From contig NZ_JAHKRC010000018.1 of NCBI RefSeq assembly GCF_019345465.1, positions 60,114 to 124,113 of the forward strand: 64,000 nucleotides of DNA, given 5' to 3'. Source of the stretch: Pseudomonas sp. NKUCC02_KPG. Lineage in GTDB: Bacteria > Pseudomonadota > Gammaproteobacteria > Pseudomonadales > Pseudomonadaceae. Below the pieces are notes generated by a model that did no database searches, was not told where the DNA came from, and saw only the letters and a list, made by a program, of their open reading frames with translations. This document shows, in pieces, positions 1 through 9,600 of the stretch. Made by a program: the position numbers and the translations under genes. Each line of letters starts with the position of its first letter. The stretch's first letter is position 1.

Positions 1-113
1 TCACGTTGAACAGCTCACTGAACAACCTGACGGACAAGCGTCTGGACGACGAAACCTACGGCACGGTGAACTACGGTCGCACCTTGTGGATGGGGGCTAC
101 GCTGAACTTCTGA
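1..113 (+). CDS. TonB-dependent outer-membrane receptor, C-terminal fragment (cut by window edge)
   Basis: The reading frame is open from base 3 to a TGA at 111-113 and encodes 36 residues that include LNNLTDKRLDDETYG and end in MGATLNF. A 'N-N-L-x-D-K' segment followed by a terminal strand ending in Phe is the usual C-terminus of TonB-dependent siderophore receptors, where the last Phe is read by the BAM machinery. The fragment looks like FpvA/PupB-type receptors, but the substrate cannot be told from so little. The gene is cut by the window, not broken. It converges on the histidine kinase gene and overlaps its 3' end by 17 bases. Confidence 0.75.
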   Translation, partial: TLNSSLNNLTDKRLDDETYGTVNYGRTLWMGATLNF

Positions 114-1476
114 CCAGGGCCATCGGCAGCCTGACCACGGCGCACAACCCGGCGGGCGGTCGATTTTCCAGCAGCAGTTCGCCGCCGTGGGCTTGCACGC
201 AGGCGCGGGCGATGGCCAGGCCCAGGCCGATGCCGCCATTGTGAGAACCGTCGGCGGCGCCAAACTGTACGAAGGGCTCGAACACTTTGCTGAGCCATTC
301 TTGCGGCAGGCCCTGGCCGTGATCGAGAATTTCCAGTCGCAGGGTGCCGGGGTCCTCCTGGTACAGCGTCAACGTGGCATCTGCGGCGTGACGCAGTGCG
401 TTGTCGATCAGGTTGGTCAAGGCCCGCTTCAACGCCAGGGGACGGCAGGTGAGCATGATCGGCGCCGAGCCTGACCAGGTGACCGGCTGCTTCATGAGTC
501 GGTAGCGCTTGGCCAGATCCTCCAGCATGTCATTCAGCACGATTGTCAGCGTGGGCTCCTGCACGGCATCGTCACGAACGAAGTTGAGGGTTGCGCCCAC
601 CATCGCACTCAACTCATCCAGGCTTTCGAGCATGTCCTCGCGGGCAGGGCTCTCTTCCAGCAGTTCCAGCAGCAGCCGCAGTTCAGTGATGGGCGTGTTC
701 AGGTCGTGGCTGAGCGCCGCGAGCATTCGGGTACGGCCTTCGACATGGCGGGCGATATTGGCTTGCATGGTGTTAAAGGCCGCCGTCAGGTCACGTGCTT
801 CTTGTGGGCCGGTCAGAGGCAGTGGCGCAATCCATTCCCCGCGGCTGACGCGTTCGGTGGCCTGGGCCAGGGTCTTGACCGGGCGCACTACGCGGCTGAT
901 GCAGAACATCACGATCAACAGCACCGGAACGGTCGTCACCGGCAGACTGTACGCCAGCATATTTCCCCATTCGTAGGCGCCTGCCGGATGTTGCAGGGCG
1001 TTGAGGTAGCGGCCGTCGGGCAATTCGATACTGCTGCGCAGCCGCAGGGGGGCCCAGCCGTCGGGGCTGAACACGCGCCCCCGGGCATGGTCGCCGCTGA
1101 CCCGTTCCAGTTGCATGGCCACGCGCACGTCCTGGGCCAGTTGCAGCTGCTCGCGCAGGGCGCTGGCCATTCGCTGTTCTTCGGCACGCATGGCAAAGGG
1201 TTCGACGTCGGCCTGGGTGGAGATCCAGAAACGTGCATCTGCGCTGGTGATCGCCCCCAGCAGCCGGTCGAAGACCTCGTCCTTGGCTTCCATGGCCACA
1301 TGATGGGCGGTCACCAATCGCTCCAGGCTCATGGTGCGCGACAGGGGATGGATCAACGCGCCGGTGTGTTGCACAAACACAATGGCGATGACATTGGAGG
1401 CGAGCAGCGCGAGCAACAACAACGCACTGAGTTGATGCAGCATCTTGCGGGGCCACAGGGCGCGCAGACGATTCAT
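97..1476 (-). CDS. Two-component sensor histidine kinase
   Basis: A 459-residue membrane histidine kinase. A first membrane segment lies at about residues 15-36, a periplasmic sensor region follows to about 170, and a second membrane segment spans about 175-195. HAMP comes next, then HisKA with the phospho-acceptor His257 in AALSHDLNTP. The HATPase domain has the N box NLIDNALRH and glycine motifs DHGQGLP and GIGLGLAIA, so the kinase looks intact. Its start overlaps the stop of the response regulator (ATGA), so the two are cotranscribed and work as a pair. The signal sensed is unknown. The position between TonB receptor genes suggests metal or envelope sensing, which is inference only. Confidence 0.9.
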   Translation of the reverse strand: MNRLRALWPRKMLHQLSALLLLALLASNVIAIVFVQHTGALIHPLSRTMSLERLVTAHHVAMEAKDEVFDRLLGAITSADARFWISTQADVEPFAMRAEEQRMASALREQLQLAQDVRVAMQLERVSGDHARGRVFSPDGWAPLRLRSSIELPDGRYLNALQHPAGAYEWGNMLAYSLPVTTVPVLLIVMFCISRVVRPVKTLAQATERVSRGEWIAPLPLTGPQEARDLTAAFNTMQANIARHVEGRTRMLAALSHDLNTPITELRLLLELLEESPAREDMLESLDELSAMVGATLNFVRDDAVQEPTLTIVLNDMLEDLAKRYRLMKQPVTWSGSAPIMLTCRPLALKRALTNLIDNALRHAADATLTLYQEDPGTLRLEILDHGQGLPQEWLSKVFEPFVQFGAADGSHNGGIGLGLAIARACVQAHGGELLLENRPPAGLCAVVRLPMALVRSSA

Positions 1477-2228
1477 GGCGCTTGCAACGTGACATCGGCC
1501 GCAAACAGATAACCGCCACCCCAGACTGTGCGCAGTAACTCGGGCTCCCCGGCGCTGTTCGCCAGCTTGCGGCGCAGGCGACTGACCTGGCGGTCGATGG
1601 CGCGATCGCTGACATCGCTGTCGGTGGCGGTCGTGAGGTCAATCAGGCGTTCGCGAGGCAGCAGCGTATTGGGTTGGTCGAGAAACACCTGCAGCAGTTT
1701 GCTCTCCACCGTGCTGAGCACAATCTGCGCCCCTTGATCACGGGTCAGCGTGGCGTGACTGGGGTTATACAGCCAGCCAGCGAACCGATAACAGGGGCTC
1801 ATCTTCAGGGCGCTTGTCGATGCAACCTGCTTCGCGGCGCCAGGACGGTGGCGACGCAACACACTGTTGATCCGCGCAACCAGCTCCCTCGGTTCAAAGG
1901 GTTTGGTCACATAGTCGTCTGCTCCCAGGTCGAGGCCCCGTACCCGATCTGCCGAAGTGTCCCGGGCGGTCAGCAGAATCACCGGAGTGTCGGCGCGCCG
2001 ATGCAGCCTGCTGCACAAGTCAAAGCCATCGCCATCGGGTAACGACACATCGAGAATGATCACGTCAAAGGCGTGTTGCTTGAGCAATTGCCACATGCCC
2101 GCGGCGTCCGCTGCCGTGCGCACATCAAACGTGTGGCGGCGTAGGTACGCGGCCAGCGGTTCGCGAATTTTGCGGCTGTCGTCGACGATGAGTACGCAGG
2201 GCGCCGTGTTCGGGGGAAGGGGGGTCAT
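1473..2228 (-). CDS. OmpR-family response regulator
   Basis: An N-terminal receiver domain (acidic pair at 16-17 in LIVDDSRK, phospho-acceptor Asp60 in IILDVSLPDGDG, Lys in YVTKPFEP) is followed by a C-terminal winged helix with the typical RQVSRLRRKL and VWGGGYLF segments. This is the partner of the kinase just downstream, with a 4-base overlap. I start it at the ATG at 2228 (251 residues). A GTG at 2243 would add five residues; neither start has a good ribosome binding site. The first gene of this operon is transcribed divergently from the FecI-type sigma gene, so the regulator might control that side too, but no operator was identified. Confidence 0.88.
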   Translation of the reverse strand: MTPLPPNTAPCVLIVDDSRKIREPLAAYLRRHTFDVRTAADAAGMWQLLKQHAFDVIILDVSLPDGDGFDLCSRLHRRADTPVILLTARDTSADRVRGLDLGADDYVTKPFEPRELVARINSVLRRHRPGAAKQVASTSALKMSPCYRFAGWLYNPSHATLTRDQGAQIVLSTVESKLLQVFLDQPNTLLPRERLIDLTTATDSDVSDRAIDRQVSRLRRKLANSAGEPELLRTVWGGGYLFAADVTLQAP

Positions 2229-2411
2229 GGCGGGTAGAAACACCGGGAGAAACAGATGGCAATGATACTACTAGCATTTCTCAGTTGTATCTCTGTGCGC
2301 AGAGGCTACGGGGCGCTGATCCCCTGCCTCAACGAGCCTGCCAAAGCTCGTTTCTAAGGGGGCAGGGAGTTGTAACCAAGTATTGAAGTGGCGAACGTCC
2401 TGCGGGTAAGA

Positions 2412-2429
2412 TTGAGAATAATTCGCACT
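2412..2429. promoter_or_regulatory. Candidate Fur box in front of the FecI-type sigma gene
   Basis: The sequence TTGAGAATAATTCGCACT contains the GAGAATAATT core common in Pseudomonas Fur sites and lies just upstream of the ECF sigma gene start. Iron-starvation sigma genes of this type are typically Fur-repressed, so the position fits. The right half-site is weak (the palindrome is only GAATAATTC). Confidence 0.5.
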
Positions 2430-2437
2430 TACATCTG

Positions 2438-2956
2438 GTGGGCCGCTCGGTGCAACCTCCTTCGACCAGCAAGTTGGGCTTTTTTTTCAGCGATCATCAT
2501 CGTTGGCTGCTGTCCCATATCCAGCGGCATTTGCGCAATCACGCCGATGCCGAGGACACGGTTGCCGATACGTTTTGCCAGTTACTGGTGGCACGGGTAG
2601 ACCCGGACGCCATCGAGCAGCCCCGTGCCTACCTGTCGACCATTGCCCGACGCCTGATCTTCGATCGTCATCGTCGGCGCAAGCTGGAGTTGGCCTACCT
2701 CGAACGCCTGTCCATGTTGCCCGAAGCGCTGGCGCCGTCCCCGGAAGAACAATTGCTGTTGATCGAAGCCCTGGTGGCCATCGATCGGGCGATTGACGGC
2801 CTGCCGATGCTGGTCAAGGCGGCCTTCCTCTACAGCCAGCTGGATGGCCTGAGCTACGTGGAGATTGCCCGCAAGCTTGAGCTGTCCGAGCGCACGGTGA
2901 GCCGCTACATGAAGCAGGCTTTGCGTCAGTGCTATCTGAGCGAAGGTGCATCATGA
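2438..2956 (+). CDS. FecI-like ECF (iron-starvation) RNA polymerase sigma factor
   Basis: A 172-residue ECF sigma factor. Region 2 is seen as HHRWLLSHIQ...AEDTVADTFCQLL...PRAYLSTIARRLIFDRHRRR, and region 4 as LPMLVKAAFLYSQLDGLSYVEIARKLELSERTVSRYMKQAL. The wording 'RAYLxxIARRLxxDxxRRR' is characteristic of the FecI/PupI/FpvI group. It directs transcription of a TonB receptor gene when FecR relays a siderophore signal. The stop overlaps the fecR start (ATGA). The GTG at 2438 is used as start; a second GTG at 2450 is possible, and the N-terminus is uncertain for that reason. Confidence 0.9.
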   Translation: MGRSVQPPSTSKLGFFFSDHHRWLLSHIQRHLRNHADAEDTVADTFCQLLVARVDPDAIEQPRAYLSTIARRLIFDRHRRRKLELAYLERLSMLPEALAPSPEEQLLLIEALVAIDRAIDGLPMLVKAAFLYSQLDGLSYVEIARKLELSERTVSRYMKQALRQCYLSEGAS

Positions 2957-3921
2957 GCAAGCGGCGTCTTGACCCCGTCAGCGAGCAGGCGATCGACTGG
3001 ATGGTGCGCCTGCGTGCGGGCGAACCGGATGTGTCGCTGCAGAAGCGTTTCAATGCCTGGCTGGTACTCGATCCCGCCCACGCCCAGGCCTGGGCCACTT
3101 TGCAGGAGCGACTGGGTACTTCCTTCGGTGCCGTTCGCACACTGGATCGACGGGTGCCCGGCCAGGCCGCAGAAGCGCGCCAACTATTGCTCCAACCCAA
3201 GGCTTCGCGCCGCGATGCGCTCAGGGTAATTGCAGGGCTTGGCTTGCTCGGCGGGGCTACCTGGGTCGGTGCGCGCAGCCCGTGGGGTGACTCGCTGCTG
3301 GCTGACCTGCACACCGGGCGCGGCCAGCGTCAGGACTTCACCCTGGCCGACGGCAGTCGCCTGAGCCTGAATGCCGAGAGTTCGGTGGACCTGCGCTTCG
3401 ATACCCAGCGCCGCCTGGTGATTTTGCGCCACGGCGAGCTGGTGATCCAGGTCGCCGCCGATCCTCTTCGTCCGCTGAGCGTGCGCACCGCAGAAGGTGA
3501 AATTCGCGCACTGGGGACTCGATTCCTCGTGGCCCAGGAACACGGCGCCACGCGGGTAGTGGTATTGCAGCACTCGGTCAACGTCCGGCTGTTCGACGGC
3601 ACCAGCATTGATTTGCAGGAAGGCCAGTCAGCCGTCATGCAAGCCGGCAACATTGCTCCGCTCGCCGGTGATCAACATCATCGGGCTGACTGGATGATCG
3701 GGCGCTTGAACGTGCTGGACGACCCGCTGGAGGCAGTCGTCAACGCACTGCGCCCTTACAGTCGCGGCTTTGTGCGGGTGGCTCCCGAGGTTCGCAACCT
3801 TCGTGTCCAGGGGGTATTCCCGCTAGAAAATCCGGATCGGGTGTTTGCGGCACTGGCAGAAACCCTGCCGATTCGTGTTGATCGCTACAGCCCCTGGTTG
3901 ACATTAATTCGTGGGAAATAG
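2953..3921 (+). CDS. FecR-family anti-sigma/sigma regulator of the inner membrane
   Basis: A 322-residue protein starting at the ATG that overlaps the sigma gene stop. The N-terminal cytoplasmic anti-sigma region (AIDWMVRLRAGEPD...FNAWLVLDPAHAQAW) precedes a single membrane segment at about residues 88-104 (VIAGLGLLGGATWVG). The periplasmic FecR domain (FTLADGSRLSLNAESSVDL...GELVIQV...IRALGTRFLV) follows. The C-terminal part (NVLDDPLEAVVNALRPYSRG) is the region that contacts the receptor's signalling domain. In the known family this protein both restrains the sigma factor and passes on the signal from a loaded receptor. The neighbours on both sides complete that chain. Confidence 0.92.
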   Translation: MSKRRLDPVSEQAIDWMVRLRAGEPDVSLQKRFNAWLVLDPAHAQAWATLQERLGTSFGAVRTLDRRVPGQAAEARQLLLQPKASRRDALRVIAGLGLLGGATWVGARSPWGDSLLADLHTGRGQRQDFTLADGSRLSLNAESSVDLRFDTQRRLVILRHGELVIQVAADPLRPLSVRTAEGEIRALGTRFLVAQEHGATRVVVLQHSVNVRLFDGTSIDLQEGQSAVMQAGNIAPLAGDQHHRADWMIGRLNVLDDPLEAVVNALRPYSRGFVRVAPEVRNLRVQGVFPLENPDRVFAALAETLPIRVDRYSPWLTLIRGK

Positions 3922-3941
3922 CACGGCTGAAGCGTTATTTT

Positions 3942-3960
3942 TGAAAATCGCTCTCATTCG
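3942..3960 (+). promoter_or_regulatory. Possible ECF-sigma or Fur-type promoter element before the TonB receptor gene
   Basis: TGAAAATCGCTCTCATTCG lies about 65 bases before the receptor start, in the 102-base gap after fecR. It resembles the 'GAAAAT...TCTCATT' elements seen before receptor genes driven by FecI-type sigma factors. No measured consensus was applied, so this is a pattern-level call. Confidence 0.3.
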
Positions 3961-4023
3961 TGTCTGGTTTTCATTTCTCGCCCCACCTATCTCCTGACAC
4001 TTTCACATTTTCAGGAGAACGCT

Positions 4024-6459
4024 GTGTTCAACCCGTGGCCCCATCCCCTTTGCGTTGCCGTCACCCTGGCTGCGCTGGCCAGTTCCACTCTGGCGCAAGC
4101 GCAGGATCTGACCTTCAATCTGCCGTCCGGCCCGCTCGCCAGCACCCTGAATGCCATTGCCAGCCAGAGTGGACACATCGTTTCGCTGGAGCCGTCGCTG
4201 GTAAAGGGCAAGCAGGCGCCTGCGGTGGTCGGCAAGATGCCCGCCGAGCAGGCGATGCAACAGGCATTGTCGGGCAGCGGCTTGCAACTGCGAGTGACGG
4301 GCCAGGGCAACTTCAGCGTCGAGCCGGTCATGGACAGCAATGCCGCGCTGCAACTGGGGGCTACCAACATCGTTGAACTCAGCACCGACGCCACCACTGA
4401 AGGTTCTGGCTCCTACACCTCGCGGGCGGTGACCATCGGCAAGGGCACCCACACCCTCAAGGAAATCCCTCAGTCGATCACGGTAGTGACCCGCAAGCAG
4501 CTGGACGATCAAGGTCTGACAGACCTCAAGGACGCGGCCAACAAGACCACCGGACTGGTCGGCGCACAAGGCGTGGGTAAAGGCATGATCCTCAGTTCGC
4601 GCGGGTTCCAGATCGACGACTGGCAATACGACGGTGTACCGATCCCGCGCAACACCTATGCACTGGGCAACTGGGCAACCCAGGACCTGATCTTCTTCGA
4701 TCGCATGGAAGTGCTGCGTGGCGCATCCGGTCTGCTGCAAGGCACCGGCAGCCCTGGTGGCGCGGTGAATCTGGTGCGCAAACGCGGGCAGATCGCACCC
4801 ACTGTGACCCTCACCGGCAAGGCGGGCTCCTGGGATCATTACGGCTTGCAACTGGACGCCGGCGGCCCGCTGAACCAGACCGGCACGGTCCGTGGACGCT
4901 TCGTGGCCGACCAGGACGACAGCCACTCGTTCGTCGATTCCGCCTGGAGTAAAACCACCTCGCTGTACGGTGCCCTGGACTTCGATTTGCGTGACGACAC
5001 CACCCTGGGCCTGGCGGTCAGCCACTCCAGCGGCGAATCACGGCCGATGGTTCGCGGCTTCCCGCGTTACGCTGACAGCAAGGCAATCGATCTGCCGCGC
5101 AGCACCTACACCGGCGCGAAGTGGAACCACTCTCAGATCGATGTCACCACCCTTTATGCCGATCTGGAGCACAGATTCAACGACGACTGGGCTTTCAAGG
5201 TCGGCGCCGTGCGCCAGACCGAGAGCAATATAGCCAAGAACCAGCGGGTGCAATCCACCCTCAAGGGCTTGGCCGCGGATGGCAGCGGCGTGCAGTACGC
5301 CGATTTTTACTCGGACTTCGACTCCACCAAAATCGGTCTGGACATGAACCTCACCGGCAAATTCGAAGCCTGGTCCATGCAGCAGGAGATCATGGTCGGC
5401 GGTAACTACTCGAAGCTGACCACGGACGACCAATACGCCCGTACTTTCAATGACAGCACTGACACTATTTTCGGTATCGACCATGACCGTCCTGACATCA
5501 GCTACGAAGGCCTGATTAATTCCCCAGGGGGGCAGGGCACTCCGAGCAACTATGACATTCGTCAAAAAGGGCTCTATGGCAGTTGGCGAGTCAAGCCGGT
5601 CGACTCCCTGACCCTGGTGCTGGGTTCCCGGGTCAGTTGGTACGACTACAGCTACAAGTATTGGACCCAGAAAGCGTCCGGCATTACCGCCAACCCGGAC
5701 AGCACCACCAACGAAACCGGGCAAGTCACCCCTTACGCAGGCATCGTCTATGACCTGAGCCGCGAGTGGGCCGTCTACGCCAGCTACACCGACGTTTTCG
5801 AACCACAGACTGCCCGCACCGTAACGGGCCCTGTGCTCAAGCCGGTGATCGGCAGCAACTACGAAGTCGGCATCAAGGGTGAGTTGATGGACGGCCGGGT
5901 CAACACCTCCCTGGCGGTGTTCCGTTATGACCAGGAAAACCGTGCCGTCCCTGACATGCAATCGCCCCAGCTCTGCGACGGTTGGTACTGCTCAATCGCG
6001 TCAGGGAAAGTGCGCAGCCAGGGGATCGAGGCTGAAATCAGCGGTGAAGTGACCGACAGCCTGCAACTGTTTGCGGGCTACACCTACAACACCACCAAAT
6101 ACCTCAAAGACCCGGAAAGCGAAGGCAAAATCTTCAGTTGGTGGACGCCAAAACACATGCTGCGGGTGTGGAGCAACTACCAGTTCAGCGGTGACTGGAG
6201 CCGCGTGAGCACGGGCCTTGGCTTCACCGCTCAAACCCATACGATTGGCTATGACAGCTCCGTGAACGTGCCGGGTTACGCCGTGTGGAATGCCCGTGTC
6301 GGCTACCAGATGACGCCGGAGATCGAACTGGCGATGAACGCCAACAACCTGTTCGACAAAACCTACTTCACTGCGGGCTATAACCAGCTCAATGGCAACA
6401 ACAACTACGGTGATCCGCGTAACGTAATGTTCAGCGTGAAATACACGCCAACGTTCTGA
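4024..6459 (+). CDS. TonB-dependent siderophore receptor with N-terminal signalling (STN) domain
   Basis: An 811-residue outer-membrane transducer. It starts at a GTG preceded by AGGAGA. A signal peptide ends near ASSTLAQA. The STN domain (about 27-105) begins DLTFNLPSGPLASTLNAIASQSG and is the part that talks to FecR. The plug starts near LKEIPQSITVVTRKQLDDQG and contains MEVLRGASGLLQGTGSPGGAVN. The 22-strand barrel ends in NVMFSVKYTPTF with the terminal Phe. It resembles FhuE/FpvA-type ferric hydroxamate or pyoverdine receptors, but the ligand cannot be named from sequence alone. With the preceding sigma and anti-sigma genes it forms a complete cell-surface signalling unit. Confidence 0.93.
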   Translation: MFNPWPHPLCVAVTLAALASSTLAQAQDLTFNLPSGPLASTLNAIASQSGHIVSLEPSLVKGKQAPAVVGKMPAEQAMQQALSGSGLQLRVTGQGNFSVEPVMDSNAALQLGATNIVELSTDATTEGSGSYTSRAVTIGKGTHTLKEIPQSITVVTRKQLDDQGLTDLKDAANKTTGLVGAQGVGKGMILSSRGFQIDDWQYDGVPIPRNTYALGNWATQDLIFFDRMEVLRGASGLLQGTGSPGGAVNLVRKRGQIAPTVTLTGKAGSWDHYGLQLDAGGPLNQTGTVRGRFVADQDDSHSFVDSAWSKTTSLYGALDFDLRDDTTLGLAVSHSSGESRPMVRGFPRYADSKAIDLPRSTYTGAKWNHSQIDVTTLYADLEHRFNDDWAFKVGAVRQTESNIAKNQRVQSTLKGLAADGSGVQYADFYSDFDSTKIGLDMNLTGKFEAWSMQQEIMVGGNYSKLTTDDQYARTFNDSTDTIFGIDHDRPDISYEGLINSPGGQGTPSNYDIRQKGLYGSWRVKPVDSLTLVLGSRVSWYDYSYKYWTQKASGITANPDSTTNETGQVTPYAGIVYDLSREWAVYASYTDVFEPQTARTVTGPVLKPVIGSNYEVGIKGELMDGRVNTSLAVFRYDQENRAVPDMQSPQLCDGWYCSIASGKVRSQGIEAEISGEVTDSLQLFAGYTYNTTKYLKDPESEGKIFSWWTPKHMLRVWSNYQFSGDWSRVSTGLGFTAQTHTIGYDSSVNVPGYAVWNARVGYQMTPEIELAMNANNLFDKTYFTAGYNQLNGNNNYGDPRNVMFSVKYTPTF

Positions 6460-6548
6460 TGCCGCGAATCAAGGGTGTGGACGGTTTGTGGACGGAAAGC
6501 GGTTTTCAGGGTGTTTTGAAAAGCAAAATCCCAAACCCCGGAAACACA

Positions 6549-6571
6549 AAAGCCGCGCAGTGCGCGGCTTT
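6549..6571 (-). terminator. Hairpin terminator shared by the tRNA and the TonB receptor gene
   Basis: AGCCGCG and CGCGGCT form a 7-bp stem around a 5-base loop. On the minus strand it is followed by TTTTGTG, directly after the tRNA gene; on the plus strand it is followed by TTTGAG after the receptor gene. It probably terminates the tRNA transcript and may also serve the opposite strand. Confidence 0.65.
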
Positions 6572-6576
6572 GAGTA

Positions 6577-6653
<77 letters not shown>

Positions 6654-6668
6654 TCAGTAGGCCGCGGA

Positions 6669-9600
6669 TTATAACGACGGTTTCTCGGTAGTGCTATCCG
6701 AAAAATCTGAAATAGGCATACGAAGGAAGGTTGCTGCGAATTTTTCAGCAGACAGAGGGGGGCTGACGATGGCGCCCTGGATTTGTTCGCAACCGGCTTG
6801 GGCCAGGAATGTACGCTGTGCCCCGGTTTCTACGCCGTCCGCGATGATGGTCAATTGCAGGCTGTGCCCCAGTGTAATGATGGCGCGAACAATAGCGGCA
6901 TCGTGTGCGTCATCGGGCAGGCCCTTGATAAAAGACGAGTCGATTTTCAGCGTGTCCAGCGGCAAGCGCTTGAGGTAGCTGAGGGACGAGTTGCCGGTGC
7001 CGAAATCGTCAATGGACAGTCTTACCCCCAGTTGTTTGAGTCGATGCAGGGCTTCACAGGCTTCTTCGGCCTGGCACGTAATAAAGCTTTCAGTGATTTT
7101 AAGTTGCAGGTAGCCGGGCTTGAGCATGCAAGTCTTGAGCAGGTGCTGTACGTGCTCCAGTAACCCGGGTTGGTGCAGTTGAGCGCTTGCGAGGTTGACT
7201 GAGATCGCTCCAAAGGGGACGTACACCTGGTTCCATGAGTGCAGTTGCTGGCAGGCGCGTTCAAGCATCCAATCCCCTATTTGTATGATCATGCCGTTTT
7301 CTTCGGCCAGATGAATCAAGCGCTCGTGGGGGATTTCTCCGAGTATGGGGTGGATCCAGTGCAGCAGAGCTTCGGCCCCGACCACGCTGCAGTCATCCAG
7401 GCTGATTTTGGGTAGGTACAACAGTGATACCTGGCCGCGTTCCAGGGCTCGGCGCAGCTCATGGCTCAGGACGACCCGCGCACTGGCTTGTGAACCAAGG
7501 TCGTGGCTGTAGCGTTCGACGCGGTTGCGCCCTTTGAGTTTGGAGTGGTACATCGCCAGGTCGGCATTTTTGACGAGTGTGGCGACGTCGTCGCCATCGT
7601 CCGGGAATACGCTGGTGCCGATGCTGGCGCTGATGAAAAGCTCGTGCTCGCCTGCCAGGAAGGGTGCGTTGAAACACGCCAGCAACTTGTTGGCAATCAT
7701 TTGCGCATCGTTGGCTTGTTTGAGCCCGGGCAGCAAAATGATGAACTCATCCCCGCCCAGACGGGCCACTGTGTCGATGTCGCGCAGCTGTTCCTTGAGG
7801 CGGGTTGCGATGCCTTTCAGCAGAAGGTCGCCCACTGGATGCCCGAGGCTGTCGTTGATGTTTTTGAATCGATCAAGGTCCAGAAACAGCACGGCACTGC
7901 GCTGGCCGTTTCGCCTCTGATCGGCCAGTACTTCGCATAACCGGTTTTCAAACAGTAAACGGTTGGGAAGGTTGGTCAGCGGGTCGTGATGGGCCTGGTG
8001 GTCAAGGCGTGCCTGAGCATGTTTGAGGCTGGAAATATCAGAAAATACGGCCACAAAGTGGGTGATCAGGTTGTCGCTGTTGCGAACGGCGCTAATGGTC
8101 AACCAGTTGGGGTAGATTTCGCCATTTTTGCGTTTGTTGCTGATTTCGCCCTGCCAGTTGTCGGCGTTCGACAGTTGATGCCACATGGCTGCAAAAAATA
8201 CCCTGTCGTGTTGGCCTGACGCCAGGATTCTCGGGGTCTGACCCACTGCTTCACTCTCGCTGTAGCCGGTGATTTCGGTGAAGGCCCGGTTCACTGCAGT
8301 GATTTTTTGCTGGGGGTCGGTAAAGATGATGCCTTCGGCCGTGCTTTCAAAGACGGTGGCCGTTTGCAGGAGTTTTTCCTGCATCTGGTGACGTTCGGTG
8401 ATGTCGTGAATGATGGTCAGAATGCAGTGTTCAGCTCCGATCATCAGTGGGTAGCTGGAAATCTCACAGAGGCGAATGTGCCCGTCTTTATGACGGAAGT
8501 TACAGCTGAAGTCCCGTACAAAACCGTCCTGTTCCAGTAGTCGCAGCACTTCGCGCCGCTGCTGGAAATCTACCCATAGATGCAGGTCAAACGTTGAGTG
8601 GTGCAAGGCGCTGGTACTGTCATAACCACTGAGACGGCTGAAGCCTTCGTTTATCTCTATCAGCAGGCCGTCACTTTTTCGGCTCACTAACAGGCCATTG
8701 GGTGAGGCATGGAATACTTTGGCGAACTTCTCTTCGGATAAGCGCAAGGCCTCTTCGGTCTGCTTGGTTTCGCTGATATTGATCATCAGGCCGCGCAGTA
8801 CGACCTGCAGGTTATGGGTTGTGATGCTGGCGATGTCGCGCAGCCACAGCGTGTTGCCGTCAGCGGTGATCACGCGATAGTCCAGGCTGTGGTCGCAGTT
8901 GGCGTTGACTTCCTTTTCGCGGAATTCCCGGGCTCGGGCCAGGTCGTCGGGATGCAGGATTCGATTCCAGAAGCCCAGACTTAGCCAGTCTGCAATCGGG
9001 TAGCCCAGCAACGCTTCGGCCTGGGGGGAGACATAGGTATAGGTGCCGCCGCCCAGTGGTGCCTCCCAGGCGATAGCTGAAAGGCTTTCAATCATTCCCC
9101 TGTAGTGATGCTCGCTGCTGCGCAGCTCCTGTTCCAGGGCCGTTCGCCGGGAAATTTCAGAGCTCAGGTGCCGATTGATGCGCACGACGATGAGCAGCAC
9201 GGTGATCAATAGCAGCGCGCCGGGAAGGACATACACCAGCAAGGTGCGCCACAAGGCCCGGTAGTCACTGATGTTGCCGACCCAGTGCTGCTGAATGCTT
9301 TCGGTTTCACTGGGGCTTATGTCAGCCAGTACTTTGTCCAGCAGTTCGAGCAGCACGGTCTGACTTTTGGGAACGGCCATTGCCAGTTGAAAGCGAAAAG
9401 GCGTTTCGCCACTGACGTAAAGACCATCGAGTTTGAGCTGGCGCAGGCTCCATACGCTGGAAGCCAGGTCGCCGACCATCGCATCGACCTGGTCCGTGGC
9501 CAGCGCCTGCAGGGCCGAACTGACGTTGGGCAGTGCGACGATGTTCAGGTCCGGGTATTGCGCGCGCAGAAGCTCATGGGGGGCGTAGTTTTCAATGACG

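Noticed and set aside
706..1512. Frame of 268 codons antisense to the histidine kinase gene
   Set aside because: His/Gln-rich product typical of an antisense reading of a kinase gene; no family resemblance.
2255..2290. Possible Fur box before the response regulator (CAATGATACTACTAGCATTT)
   Set aside because: Only a loose match to one half-site; not enough to call.
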